A stretch of 47,486 nucleotides of DNA from Bacilli bacterium (GCA_900767825.1 CAAGAN010000017.1:1-47486); one strand, 5' to 3'; positions 33,745 through 43,015 are shown, numbered from the stretch's first letter. The notes: generated by a model not told the origin, from the sequence alone. Translations and numbers: made by a program.

Positions 33745-34912
33745 TACCGAACTAGAATATGGCTATCTCTCCATCAACCATAAGGGAGAGGAACTTTGTG
33801 GCGATCATATCCAGACAACAGCCGGGGAAGATGGATCGACTACTTTGGTTTTGGCAGATGGGCTTGGCTCAGGGGTAGTTGCCTCCATTTTATCAACATT
33901 AACTTCGTCAATGTTATCAAGGATGATTGAAGGGGGTCTTTCAATTGAAGAAGGGGCAAGGACTTTGGTCAAGACACTTCCAATTGCTAGGGATAGAGGA
34001 AATGTTGCTTATTCGACATTCACAGTCTGTAAGATTGAAAAAGATTATTCTGCCGTTATCTATAATTTTGATAATCCTGAACCGATATTTATTCGTGACG
34101 GAGTGGAAAAACGGCTAAATTACGAAACTATTGAAGTAGAAGGAAAGATAATCAAGAAGGCATCGTTTTATTTCAAGGAAGATGATTGCCTTACCATTAT
34201 TTCCGATGGAGCAGTTTATGCTGGAGTAGGGGAGTCGCTAAATTTTGGTTGGACTAGAGAAGAGATATCTTCATTCCTGACTAGCCTATATTCACCCTCA
34301 ATTTCAGCCAAAAACCTCGCATCTATCCTAGTAGACCATTGCGATTTGCTCTATAATCGTCGTCCGGGGGATGACACTTCCTCTTTAGTAGTAAGAAGAA
34401 GGGAAAGAAAGAAAGTATCATTATTAGTCGGACCAGCCACAAATAAGGACGATGATGAAATGATGTTATCGACTTTCCTAAATGATGATAATCCCCATAT
34501 TGTATGTGGTGGCACTACTTGTTCGATTGTTGCTAGATATCTTCATACCGATGTTAGGGGCGGACTTGATTATATCGATGAAGAAATTCCACCAATTTCA
34601 CATATTGATGGGATAGATCTTGCAACAGAGGGTATAATTACCCTGAACAAGGTATTGTTCTACGCTAAAGACTATCAAGATAAAAACAAATGCTATTTTG
34701 ATTGGTCTTATAAAGAAGACGGGGCATCTAGGATTGCCAGAATGCTTCTAGAAGAGGCAACCGACATCAAATTCTATGTCGGATGTGCCGTTAACCCAGC
34801 TCACCAAGACGAAAGGTATCATATCTCCTTCAAGATGAAGATGCAGATAATCGATAACCTAGCCTTGAAACTAAAAGAATTAGGAAAACATATCGAAGTA
34901 AGGTATTTCTAG
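33734..34912 (+). CDS. SpoIIE/PP2C-type protein phosphatase linked to hydrogenase
   Basis: 392 residues. A PP2C-like domain occupies about residues 1-215, with the metal-binding Asp motifs in GDHIQTTAGEDGSTTLVLADGLGSG, ISDGAVYAG and RRPGDDTSSLVV. A second domain of about 170 residues follows (LLVGPATNKDDDE..., CGGTTCSIVARYL), which looks like a ligand-binding or Cys-containing sensor unit that I do not recognise. Genes of this type regularly sit between a PAS hydrogenase and a second hydrogenase in Firmicutes and are taken as part of an H2-responsive signalling chain; the phosphoprotein substrate is unknown. Translationally coupled to the upstream gene (11-nt overlap). Confidence 0.8.
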   Translation: MESNTELEYGYLSINHKGEELCGDHIQTTAGEDGSTTLVLADGLGSGVVASILSTLTSSMLSRMIEGGLSIEEGARTLVKTLPIARDRGNVAYSTFTVCKIEKDYSAVIYNFDNPEPIFIRDGVEKRLNYETIEVEGKIIKKASFYFKEDDCLTIISDGAVYAGVGESLNFGWTREEISSFLTSLYSPSISAKNLASILVDHCDLLYNRRPGDDTSSLVVRRRERKKVSLLVGPATNKDDDEMMLSTFLNDDNPHIVCGGTTCSIVARYLHTDVRGGLDYIDEEIPPISHIDGIDLATEGIITLNKVLFYAKDYQDKNKCYFDWSYKEDGASRIARMLLEEATDIKFYVGCAVNPAHQDERYHISFKMKMQIIDNLALKLKELGKHIEVRYF

Positions 34913-34923
34913 GGAGAAGGAAA

Positions 34924-36372
34924 ATGAATAAATTTGACACTTTGGTACAAGAACTTAAATACAAGGTCTTAAAAGAAGTCGCGCTTAATTACTATAATGG
35001 GACACTAGATGAAAATATCCATGATATCCCAAAGGTTATTTCTCCTGGCCCAAAAGCCACGATGAGATGCTGTGTCTATAGGGAAAGGGCGATTGTAGAA
35101 GATAGAATCAAACTTGCCCTTGGCGGAGATAAAACTAACCCAAACCTATTAGAAGTAATAGAAGCCGCTTGCGATGAATGCCCATTCGGCGGGATTACTG
35201 TTACCGATATGTGTAGGGGTTGTCTTGCCCATAGATGTGCCCAAAATTGCCACCGCAATGCAATTTCTTTTGGTGATGATTTAAGGGCTAGAATTGATAA
35301 AACCAAATGCGTCAATTGCGGACTTTGTGCAAAAGCCTGCCCATTTGGGGCCATTATCAATAAGAAAAGGCCATGCGAAGCAGCCTGTAAGATTAATGCA
35401 ATCCATCCTAGGGAAGATGGCATCACTGAAATTGATGAATCAAAATGCACTAGATGCGGACAATGTTCATATTCTTGCCCATTCGGTGCGATTATGGACA
35501 AAAGCTATATCACTAAATGTATCGATATAATGAAAGGTGCAGAAAACGGCAAGAATTATAAGGCCTATATGATTGTAGCCCCATCAATTTCAAGCCAATT
35601 CCATTATGCTAAATTAGGACAGGTAGTAACTGGAATAAAGAAAATCGGCTTTACTGATGTTATCGAAGCTGCTTTAGGTGCCGATATGGTTGCACTTAAC
35701 GAGGCTAAGGATTTAGCAGAAGAAAAATTCTGCACTTCTAGTTGCTGTCCAGCTTTTGTTAGATATGTTGAGACTAGCTTCCCTGAATTAAAGGGAAAGG
35801 TTAGCAAAAACTTATCCCCAATGGCTGCCATTGCTAAATATATTAAGCAAACTGATCCTACCGCCAAAACAGTATTCGTTGGACCTTGCATTGCCAAAAA
35901 GATGGAAATGTTCAGGGAAGAAAGTTCACCATATATCGATTGCGTCATTACTTTTGAAGAATTGCAGGCCCTTCTAGATGCCTTGAATGTCGACTTGACC
36001 ACTTTGGAAGAAAAGCCATTAGACAACGCTTCTTATTTTGGCAGGATATTTGCTAGATGTGGTGGGCTTAGCGATGCCGTCAAGGAAGCCTTGAAAGAAC
36101 AAAATATCGACTTTGAGGTGAAGCCAGTTGCCTGTAGTGGTCTAGATCAATGCAAGATTGCCCTTACCCAAGCCAAGATGGGTAGATTACAAGGCAATTT
36201 CATTGAAGGTATGGCTTGCCCTGGCGGATGTATTGGTGGCCCATCTTGTCTTACCCACGAAATTAGAGATGCCGCTAGCGTTGATAAATATGGGCACGAA
36301 TCAAAAGAAACTACAATTAAGGATGCCGTTTCTAATTCCATGGCCGACCCTTCTATTTGCGAGATTAAATAA
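34924..36372 (+). CDS. [FeFe] hydrogenase, monomeric catalytic type (group B-like)
   Basis: 482 residues. N-terminal Cys clusters (CDECPFGG, CRGCLAHRCAQNC) are followed by two ferredoxin-type [4Fe-4S] sites (CVNCGLCAKACPFGAI and CTRCGQCSYSCPFGAI) and the H-cluster domain with all three motifs intact: TSSCCPAFVRY (about 270), VGPCIAKKMEM (about 319) and EGMACPGGCIGGPSC (about 428). It should reduce protons or oxidise H2 with ferredoxin as partner. GGGAGAAGG precedes the ATG. Membership of the non-bifurcating group is inferred from the short N-terminus and from lack of a C-terminal [2Fe-2S] domain. Confidence 0.88.
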   Translation: MNKFDTLVQELKYKVLKEVALNYYNGTLDENIHDIPKVISPGPKATMRCCVYRERAIVEDRIKLALGGDKTNPNLLEVIEAACDECPFGGITVTDMCRGCLAHRCAQNCHRNAISFGDDLRARIDKTKCVNCGLCAKACPFGAIINKKRPCEAACKINAIHPREDGITEIDESKCTRCGQCSYSCPFGAIMDKSYITKCIDIMKGAENGKNYKAYMIVAPSISSQFHYAKLGQVVTGIKKIGFTDVIEAALGADMVALNEAKDLAEEKFCTSSCCPAFVRYVETSFPELKGKVSKNLSPMAAIAKYIKQTDPTAKTVFVGPCIAKKMEMFREESSPYIDCVITFEELQALLDALNVDLTTLEEKPLDNASYFGRIFARCGGLSDAVKEALKEQNIDFEVKPVACSGLDQCKIALTQAKMGRLQGNFIEGMACPGGCIGGPSCLTHEIRDAASVDKYGHESKETTIKDAVSNSMADPSICEIK

Positions 36373-36959
36373 TGGACAAATTAGATATTGAAAGCCAAGC
36401 ATTTGCCTCCTATTCCAATGTCGACTTGGCTTTGTGTGCCTTCTTTAAGCAATTCGACAAGGGTATCCAAAAAGACGAATTCTCTTCTAGCGACAAGAAT
36501 TTCTGCCGTGCGTTTGCCATGATTACCATGCAGACAATGATAGAAATTGCTTCTAGTTATGGGGGAATGAGTCATGACCAGGCTGTATTCTTCTATAATT
36601 TTACCAACAAGGAAGAAAGCGATTATCTACGTTATGTAGCAGAGACTAGTAACCAAAAGAATTCCTATGGCTATGATGATTTAGAAAAGCTAAATGATGT
36701 AGAACTTAAAATGATTTCTATTATTGGCAAGCGTAATTTTGAAGTGGTGGCTAAATTCATCTTCTCTTTAATTGAACTAGCTTCATTCAACATGAAAGAT
36801 AAATCCCCTTTGCCTGGATTAATCGGCAATTTAATTAATTTCTTTGATTTATTTGTATCATTGGATAATAAAGATGATTCCCCAAAAGATGATAAGGCAG
36901 CAGTAATATTATCAAATAACATGCTTAAGCCTCTTGGGGCGCTTCCAAAGCAAAAATAA
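36372..36959 (+). CDS. Unrecognised helical protein in the hydrogenase operon
   Basis: 195 residues, not recognised. It is acidic and mostly helical, with no signal peptide or membrane segment, one Cys near the N-terminus (ALCAFFKQF) and one at NFCRAF, and a Lys/Asp-rich low-complexity stretch close to the C-terminus. The ATG overlaps the stop of the hydrogenase gene by 1 nt (TAATG), so it is co-translated, and the operon terminator follows within 10 nt. Its position suggests a subunit or partner of the second hydrogenase or of the phosphatase, but nothing in the sequence shows this. Confidence 0.6.
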   Translation: MDKLDIESQAFASYSNVDLALCAFFKQFDKGIQKDEFSSSDKNFCRAFAMITMQTMIEIASSYGGMSHDQAVFFYNFTNKEESDYLRYVAETSNQKNSYGYDDLEKLNDVELKMISIIGKRNFEVVAKFIFSLIELASFNMKDKSPLPGLIGNLINFFDLFVSLDNKDDSPKDDKAAVILSNNMLKPLGALPKQK

Positions 36960-36967
36960 GACAATTT

Positions 36968-37004
36968 AGGCTAGATGGACTTTAAAAGGCTCTCTAGCCT
37001 TTTT
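36968..37004 (+). terminator. Terminator of the hydrogenase operon
   Basis: AGGCTAGA (36968-36975) and TCTAGCCT (36993-37000) form a perfect 8-bp stem, followed by TTTT. The T tract runs into the -10 box of the next gene, so terminator and promoter are nested. Confidence 0.75.
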
Positions 37005-37009
37005 ATAAT
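36981..37009 (+). promoter_or_regulatory. Promoter of the DUF2804 gene
   Basis: TTTAAA (36981-36986), 17 nt, consensus TATAAT (37004-37009), 6 nt before the ATG at 37016. No ribosome site: predicted leaderless. Confidence 0.55.
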
Positions 37010-37015
37010 TTAATT

Positions 37016-38047
37016 ATGGAAATTGATCACTACATGAATGAAGGTCCTTTGTTGGACAAAGATGGCAATCTAGCTGAACCTGGATATGCTAAAAAACTAG
37101 TTAAGAAATATGATAGAAAGATGATAAATGCCCCTAAATTCCTGATTAAGGAATGGGATTATTATTATGTTGGCAATAAGGATAATGGGATTGCCCTTAC
37201 TATTGCGGATAACGGCTATATGTCGATGCTTTCTATTTCCTATTTGGATTTTAATTTCAAAAAAGAAATAACTAGAAGCAAGATGGGCTGGTTCCCTCTT
37301 GGCAAGATTAATATGCCTTCAAGTTCAAGTGAAGGTGATGTTTCTTATTCATTGGGCAAAGTTAGCATTTCTTTTGTACTAGAAGGAAATAAAAGACATC
37401 TAAAGGCTTATTATCCTAATTTTGATAAGAAGGGTAATTCGTTTAGATGCGATGTTATTTTGACTCCTACTCTCAATGATACCTTAGTAATCGCAACTCC
37501 ATTTAAGAAGCCTCATAGATTCTATTATAACCAGAAGATTAACCTCCTTTCTTCTGGAGGATATGCAAAAATAGGCGATAAATATATCGACTTGAATGGC
37601 TCGACTTATGGAGTTTTAGACTGGGGAAGAGGGGTATGGGAATATTCTTCTACCTGGTATTGGTCTTCTTTGTCTTCTATTATGGATGGAGTAAAGATTG
37701 GATTTAATTTTGGCTATGGATTTGGCGATACTAAAGCTGCCAGTGAGAATATTATCTATTATGGAGATTCTTCCTATAAAGTAAGAGAAGTAAGGATGGA
37801 TATTCCTTTAAAGAAGAATGGCAGTTTTGATTATCTAGGCAAATGGAAATTCCGTTCCCCAACCGGAGAAGTCGATCTTGAATTTACTCCTATTTTGGAT
37901 AGGAAGGCAATTTCTTCTGCCTTGATAATTGAATCTAGGCAACATCAGGTATTTGGATTATTTAATGGAAAATTACTTCTAGATGGCAAGATGGTTATTG
38001 TTAAGGATTTATTAGGATTTGCCGAGCGGGTCCATAATAGATGGTAA
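37016..38047 (+). CDS. DUF2804 family protein
   Basis: 343 residues. The N-terminal GPLLDKDGNLAEPGYAKKLVKKYDR and IKEWDYYYVGN are characteristic of DUF2804, followed by the beta-rich body with LDWGRGVWEYSSTWYWSSLSS and, close to the end, a LDGKMVIVKDLLGFAERVHNRW tail, also family-typical. No signal peptide and no membrane segment. Some relatives resemble lipocalin-like or tocopherol-cyclase-like beta barrels, but no activity is established. Translation must begin without a ribosome site. Confidence 0.8.
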   Translation: MEIDHYMNEGPLLDKDGNLAEPGYAKKLVKKYDRKMINAPKFLIKEWDYYYVGNKDNGIALTIADNGYMSMLSISYLDFNFKKEITRSKMGWFPLGKINMPSSSSEGDVSYSLGKVSISFVLEGNKRHLKAYYPNFDKKGNSFRCDVILTPTLNDTLVIATPFKKPHRFYYNQKINLLSSGGYAKIGDKYIDLNGSTYGVLDWGRGVWEYSSTWYWSSLSSIMDGVKIGFNFGYGFGDTKAASENIIYYGDSSYKVREVRMDIPLKKNGSFDYLGKWKFRSPTGEVDLEFTPILDRKAISSALIIESRQHQVFGLFNGKLLLDGKMVIVKDLLGFAERVHNRW

Positions 38048-38073
38048 TTTGATAATTACTTAATATGCATTTG

Positions 38074-38109
38074 CCCCAAATCCTAAAAATAGGAGGAGGG
38101 GTATTTTAT
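38074..38109 (+). terminator. Candidate terminator after DUF2804
   Basis: CCCC (38074-38077) pairs with GGGG (38098-38101) and TCCT (38081-38084) with AGGA (38091-38094) across a 3x3 internal loop; TATTTTATTTG follows. Weaker than the others in this window. Confidence 0.45.
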
Positions 38110-38120
38110 TTGTATTTTTG

Positions 38121-38217
38121 AAACTGTGCAAAATATTTACACGGTTTAAGAAAAGACATTAAAAACAGTGGTTAAAAGCAGGGCATTTTAAAAATGTACT
38201 TGCACACGTACTTTTTT
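38121..38217 (+). ncRNA. Non-coding stretch with two hairpins, candidate small RNA or leader
   Basis: AAACTGTG (38121-38128) pairs with CACGGTTT (38140-38147), one wobble. AAAAATGTAC (38190-38199) then pairs with GTACTTTTTT (38208-38217), one mismatch, and the second stem ends in a T run as a terminator would. No open frame is present. It fills the gap before the DIP1984-like gene, whose own promoter lies just downstream (TTGCTT at 38221-38226, 16 nt, TATAAC at 38243-38248). Confidence 0.3.
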
Positions 38218-38281
38218 AATTTGCTTTCAGAATGAGTGTTTTTATAACATATAATAAGCTCAAACAAAAAGAGGTGTTGAT

Positions 38282-38797
38282 ATGAAAATAACTGCAACTG
38301 AATTAATGAAGAAATTAAAATTTATCGAAGAAGAATTAAATGATATTTATTCTGACGATAAAACAAACTCTACCGTCCTTATGGAAAAAAAGACTGGTAA
38401 TGATGGGAAAACTATCTATGATCCTGCTTTTGCTAATGAATATGATTTTGCTTCCAATAGAAAAAAGGTAAAAGAATTATTCAATGAAGAAAGAAAGATT
38501 AAGAATGTCTTAAATACATTCAATAACAATACTTTAGTAGATGGCTATGACTTCAATATTAATGAAGGATTAGTTAGATTAGCAGAACTAAAGAAAGAAA
38601 TTTCTACTTTAACAATATTAGCAAAGAAGACTCAATTCTTTTCTTCTTCTCCAAATTATAATAGTGAGATTTCTATTTATAAGTCTTGTTATAACATCGA
38701 AGATGCTAAAAACATCTTGAAAGAGACCCAAAGGGAATTAAGCGCCTTGCAAGTCGCTATCGATAAAACGAATCTAAATTCTTCAATCGAATTCTAA
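38282..38797 (+). CDS. DIP1984-like small helical protein
   Basis: 171 residues, helical, rich in Lys, Glu and Asn, no Cys in the first half and no membrane segment. The layout agrees with the DIP1984 family (about 150-170 residues): two long helices with a central NTFNNNTLVDGYDFNINEGLVRLAELKKEISTL-like region and a C-terminal QVAIDKTNLNSSIEF similar to the family end (xxIDxxNWxxxL-type). Function of the family is unknown. Ribosome site AGAGGTG. Stand-alone gene with its own promoter. Confidence 0.6.
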   Translation: MKITATELMKKLKFIEEELNDIYSDDKTNSTVLMEKKTGNDGKTIYDPAFANEYDFASNRKKVKELFNEERKIKNVLNTFNNNTLVDGYDFNINEGLVRLAELKKEISTLTILAKKTQFFSSSPNYNSEISIYKSCYNIEDAKNILKETQRELSALQVAIDKTNLNSSIEF

Positions 38798-39018
38798 TTT
38801 CTTTCCGTTTAGATATATAGATCAATTCTTTTTAAAAAGAAAAGCCTAAAGCAAGTTGCTCCGCTTCTTAACTAGATTAAGTAGATTACGGTTATCCTAT
38901 TATCTCTAATGTGGGTTTTGGCTTTACTGGAGTCATGTGGGTTATCTATACATAATTGAACTTATAGCTAATAAAAACCAATTTGGCATAGATGGTACGG
39001 TTCGTCTATGCTTTTTTA
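38798..39018 (+). other. Gene-free stretch with inverted repeats, ending in a terminator
   Basis: The 285 bp between the DIP1984-like gene and the GPH symporter carry no open frame. AAAAGCC near 38840 can pair with GGCTTT near 38930, and CTTAA-CTAGA-TTAAG forms a small perfect hairpin inside. GCATAGA (38986-38992) and TCTATGC (39005-39011) followed by TTTTTT make a clear intrinsic terminator. The end of an unannotated RNA gene or a long 3' UTR fits; I do not recognise a known RNA family (not tmRNA, SRP or RNase P by their conserved cores). Confidence 0.45.
38986..39017 (+). terminator. Intrinsic terminator before the GPH symporter
   Basis: GCATAGA (38986-38992), a 12-nt loop, TCTATGC (39005-39011) and a six-T run at 39012-39017. 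Confidence 0.8.
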
Positions 39019-39082
39019 TATATTTTCCTTTATCTTACAATAATTTAGGCATAATATTTATTTATCTTTTTTGGAGGAATTT

Positions 39083-40717
39083 ATGAATAAGCCCCAACAT
39101 AAAATTAGAGGATTTTCCTTTTTAAGCGAAACTTATGATACGGATAAAATCCCTAAGAAAACTAAATGGATTTTTTCTGTTGCATCCATTTTCCGCGATT
39201 CTAGCTATCAATTGATATCTAGTTTCCTTCTTACTTTCATGATGTATTCTGGTGTATTAGCAACTGGAAATGCATCTGGACAATATACGCAGCAGATATT
39301 TGTAATCAATATTATCTTTATTGTTTGCCTTATCTGGGATGCCTTAAATGACCCGATAATGGGGGTACTAATTGAAAAAGTACATTTCAAAACCGGTAAA
39401 TATAAACCTTGGATATTGATTGGAGGAATTGGTAATACGATTGTATTGCTATGCTTGTTCTTGCTTCGTCCAACTGGATGGGCATATATAGTTTGCTTTG
39501 GTATATTCTATTTCCTTTGGGATTTTGTATTTACGATGAATGATTGCGCCTATTGGGCTATGCTTCCATCATTAACTAGCGATGAAAAGGAAAGAAATAA
39601 TGTTACTACTATGGTATCGATATTTGTTTCCTTGGGTACTTTTGCAATGTATGGGGTATGTTCGATATTGCCAACTGCTAAAAACTCTAGCTATATCTAT
39701 GGCTATATTGCTATTCCTACCGCCATCTTGTTCTTGCTTAGCCAATTAGCCATATATTTCCTTTGCAAGGAAAAGAAAATAGACGAAACCCAATCCAAAG
39801 TAAGCGAGCAAGTTAAGCTAGCGGATATGTTTAAGATGCTAGGCAAGAATAAGCCTTTGCTAATAATTGTCTTATCGCTACTATTTTATTATACAGCCTC
39901 TTCGTTAGTCGTATCTTTTGGCTCGAATTATTTCTATTTGTCTTATGGATATGGTGGAGAAACTGGCGGATCCATCATGCTTATATTTACCGTAATGTAT
40001 GCATTAGGTACATTAATAGCCCAGTTCCTTTTCAAACCATTAATCGATAAATTCAAACGTCAGACCTTATTGACCTGGACTTTCTTTATTGCTATTGCCG
40101 CCTATATCATGCTTTTCCTAGTTGGATTCCCTATATTTGGCGATAAGCCACTTGCCTATAATCCAAATGCAGGAGGAGGCCTAGGTTGGGCTTTTGGGGG
40201 AACTTTATCATTACTTTATATACCACCGTTGTTATTCTTTGGGGCTGAAGGAATCTATTACATGGTTCTAATTGTCATGCTTCAAAATACCATCGAATAT
40301 GGCGAATATAAATATAATGAGAGAAAAGAAGCGGTTGTATCTAGCTGGAGACCATTTACCGCCAAATTATCTAGCGCTATCCAAAAAGGAATTATATTAG
40401 TTACTTTCCTTTCTGCTGGCATTTATGGAGTTACCCAGCAAATATCTGAAACCCAATCTGAACTAGCATCTAAAACAGCTGCTAATCCAGATAAAGCCGA
40501 TTTATATGCAAATGAAGCCGCTACTAAGGTAACTTCAATTATCAATGAAGTAGCAAGGCAACCTAAAATCATCATGGGTATATGGATGATAGGAGCAACC
40601 ATAATTCTTCTAGCAGCATCTTATATCCTTGTCCATTTCTTCTATGAAATTGATGAAGAAAAATATGATTTAATGGTCAAGGAAATCAAGAAAAGAAAAG
40701 ACACTACCGCACAATAA
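39083..40717 (+). CDS. GPH-family sugar:cation symporter (MelB-like)
   Basis: 544-residue major-facilitator protein of the glycoside-pentoside-hexuronide family, about 12 membrane helices. Family signatures are LIWDALNDPIMGVL (helix 2-3, cation site Asp residues), KTGKYKPWILIGG loop, and ESxx/EYGEYKYNERKEAVVSSWRPF in the second half. It should import a beta-galactoside, pentoside or hexuronide with Na+ or H+. The start at 39083 is used because the TTGGAGGAA at 39071 is the ribosome site. Its 3' end overlaps that of the convergent GH2 gene by 14 nt; the two probably handle the same sugar. Confidence 0.85.
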   Translation: MNKPQHKIRGFSFLSETYDTDKIPKKTKWIFSVASIFRDSSYQLISSFLLTFMMYSGVLATGNASGQYTQQIFVINIIFIVCLIWDALNDPIMGVLIEKVHFKTGKYKPWILIGGIGNTIVLLCLFLLRPTGWAYIVCFGIFYFLWDFVFTMNDCAYWAMLPSLTSDEKERNNVTTMVSIFVSLGTFAMYGVCSILPTAKNSSYIYGYIAIPTAILFLLSQLAIYFLCKEKKIDETQSKVSEQVKLADMFKMLGKNKPLLIIVLSLLFYYTASSLVVSFGSNYFYLSYGYGGETGGSIMLIFTVMYALGTLIAQFLFKPLIDKFKRQTLLTWTFFIAIAAYIMLFLVGFPIFGDKPLAYNPNAGGGLGWAFGGTLSLLYIPPLLFFGAEGIYYMVLIVMLQNTIEYGEYKYNERKEAVVSSWRPFTAKLSSAIQKGIILVTFLSAGIYGVTQQISETQSELASKTAANPDKADLYANEAATKVTSIINEVARQPKIIMGIWMIGATIILLAASYILVHFFYEIDEEKYDLMVKEIKKRKDTTAQ

Positions 40718-43007
40718 ACTTAATTTCTTTAGTTCCAAATTCTCCTTCTAATATGAGCTTAGCCTCTTCTTCTTTCTTAACTAGAGTAGAGGCAACATAA
40801 ATAGAAGTAGATCCGGCTTCTAGATTAATTATGGAAGGACCTAATAACCTAATAGGTCCTTTTGTTTTGATTGAAATAGGCGAGAAATCATAAGGCAAAA
40901 TATGGCTATCTTGATCGACTTTTTTAATATTTATCACTCCTACATCATAGCTAGATTCATTCTTTAATATATATTTATTCGACCTGAAACTATATTCATA
41001 ATGGTTAAAGCAAGAGAAACAAGTTACATCGACTTCCTTGTTATTTTTATATCCCTTGATGATGAATTTCCTGTTTTTATCGCCCCATCCTCCGATATAT
41101 TTGGTAAATAAATCGGATAAATCAGGGAAGGCAAGGTGATATTTGGCGATTATTAATCCAACCTTGATTTTGGTTTTAAAGGAAAGATTATTGAATCCAT
41201 CAAAGCAGGCTTCATTTAAGGCATCTTTTATCCATTTGGATTCTTTTTTGTTAAATCTATCATCCTTGAATCTAGTCCCGATTAAATCATCGATGATAAT
41301 TGGAGGATGCTTTAGATTTGGATAATCTTGACTATCTGGATAGAAATTAGATACAAATTCATCCCCAATAGATAAAGAGATATAATCGCAGTTAGTAAGT
41401 ACTAATATCCTATTGAATCTAGCTTCATCTAAATCGCCTGCATTAAACATTCCTAATGGATGGAGGATTATTTCATCATCTTGTTGGCTAGAATAGACGT
41501 AACTTACATCTTTTTCATTTCTAAAAATATCAGCTACCCCATGATGACAAATATTGTCTCCTGAGCCAAAATCTCTTTTCGTATTGTAATCAAAGGCGCA
41601 CCAGCAAACTGAACCAAGGGAATCCTTATGTTTATAAGTATCGTTTAATATACGTAGATGCCTTAATACCCCTTCTTTAATCCTATAGATGGAATCAAAA
41701 TTCTTAACAGGGAAGGTATGCCCAGAATGTTCGGTTACCAACGAAGGTTTATTCTGGTTATAAGTAGAAGGCTCATCTAACCCATGATTAACGTTATTAC
41801 AAGAAAAATCATTATAGGCATAGATATCTTCTTTTAGACTTGAACCCTTGAAATTCCTTACTCCTAAAGAGTATCTATATGGATCTAGTTCCTTTTGGAT
41901 TTTATTTATCTTTCCATATAATTCATCATCATCCCTAGATTCGTCTATCCTTAATCCATAGGAAATTAAGCAGGGGTGATTTCTTTCTTTCTTAATCATC
42001 CTAGAGGCAAAATCGATGCAGTTAGATTTCCATTTTTCATTCCCTATATGTTGCCAACCTGGTATTTCATCAATTAGAAGAAGTCCAATTTCATCACATC
42101 TAGAAAGGAAATGCTCACTTTGGGGATAATGGCTAGTCCTAACCAAATTGCAACCTAATTTATATTTAATGAAATCGGCATCTTTTTCTTGAAGTGATTT
42201 TGAAGCGGCCCCTCCAATATAAGGATATGTCTGGTGCCTATTCATTCCTATTAGCTTTATCTTCTTCTTGTTTAGATAGAAGCCATCTACCTTAAATTCA
42301 ATATCCCTAAAGCCAATCCTAATAGAATAAGTCTCTCCTTCATAAATAATATTGAAAGTATATAAGAAAGGATTTTCTAATGAATATGGGGTGATATTTT
42401 CTATAGTCAAAGAAGTTTCTTTAAACTCTTTTATTAACTTGTCATCCTTTTTAAGCTGGAACAAAGGTTTATTAATTACTTCTCCAACATAATCGATATG
42501 GATATCTAATTTACCGGACATGGAAGCATTTACATAAAAAGACGAAATATATTTATCTGGATAAGAATATAGATACATCTCACGGTAAATGCCTGCAAAG
42601 CAAAGATAATCAGTTAGATGCCCAAAAGGAGGGATGTCCTTATCTTCATCTGAAATAACTACTAAAGTTAAGACATTGTCCTTTTTCTTTATAAGGCTTG
42701 TAAGATTAAATTCAATTGGAAGATATCCGCTAATTTGTTCTCCTACAAATTTTGAATTTATATAACACCTTACTTTAAGCATTGCCCCTTCTAGATGAAG
42801 TATCTTTGTAGGAAGAGAAGGATATTCATCATCGAAGATAATTTGGTATGTATAAGTTCCTTTATAATATTCATCATTAAAATAATGATAAGAAGGGGAT
42901 AATCTAGCCTGATGAGGTAAATCAACCTTGATACCTTTAAAAGGATTAATGTCCTCTTTAGTAAATCCTTCCTTAAAAGAAAGGGAATAGTTTAGATTTT
43001 GTTTCAT
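40704..43007 (-). CDS. GH2 beta-galactosidase-like glycoside hydrolase
   Basis: 767-residue cytoplasmic GH2 enzyme without a signal peptide. The N-terminal jelly-roll (residues about 1-150, with YYKGTYTYQI and SGYLPIEFNL), an immunoglobulin-like domain (about 150-240) and the TIM barrel (from FYLNKKKIKLIGMNRHQTYP) are in the usual order. The acid/base is Glu356 in YGLRIDESRDD, a known variant of the NE motif, and the nucleophile is Glu426 in LVTEHSGHTFP. The sequence type suits a beta-galactosidase; a beta-glucuronidase would show an NRK-type motif, which I do not see. Leaderless: TAAAAT lies 8 nt before the ATG. Confidence 0.86.
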   Translation of the reverse strand: MKQNLNYSLSFKEGFTKEDINPFKGIKVDLPHQARLSPSYHYFNDEYYKGTYTYQIIFDDEYPSLPTKILHLEGAMLKVRCYINSKFVGEQISGYLPIEFNLTSLIKKKDNVLTLVVISDEDKDIPPFGHLTDYLCFAGIYREMYLYSYPDKYISSFYVNASMSGKLDIHIDYVGEVINKPLFQLKKDDKLIKEFKETSLTIENITPYSLENPFLYTFNIIYEGETYSIRIGFRDIEFKVDGFYLNKKKIKLIGMNRHQTYPYIGGAASKSLQEKDADFIKYKLGCNLVRTSHYPQSEHFLSRCDEIGLLLIDEIPGWQHIGNEKWKSNCIDFASRMIKKERNHPCLISYGLRIDESRDDDELYGKINKIQKELDPYRYSLGVRNFKGSSLKEDIYAYNDFSCNNVNHGLDEPSTYNQNKPSLVTEHSGHTFPVKNFDSIYRIKEGVLRHLRILNDTYKHKDSLGSVCWCAFDYNTKRDFGSGDNICHHGVADIFRNEKDVSYVYSSQQDDEIILHPLGMFNAGDLDEARFNRILVLTNCDYISLSIGDEFVSNFYPDSQDYPNLKHPPIIIDDLIGTRFKDDRFNKKESKWIKDALNEACFDGFNNLSFKTKIKVGLIIAKYHLAFPDLSDLFTKYIGGWGDKNRKFIIKGYKNNKEVDVTCFSCFNHYEYSFRSNKYILKNESSYDVGVINIKKVDQDSHILPYDFSPISIKTKGPIRLLGPSIINLEAGSTSIYVASTLVKKEEEAKLILEGEFGTKEIKFIVR

Positions 43008-43015
43008 ATGGACAA

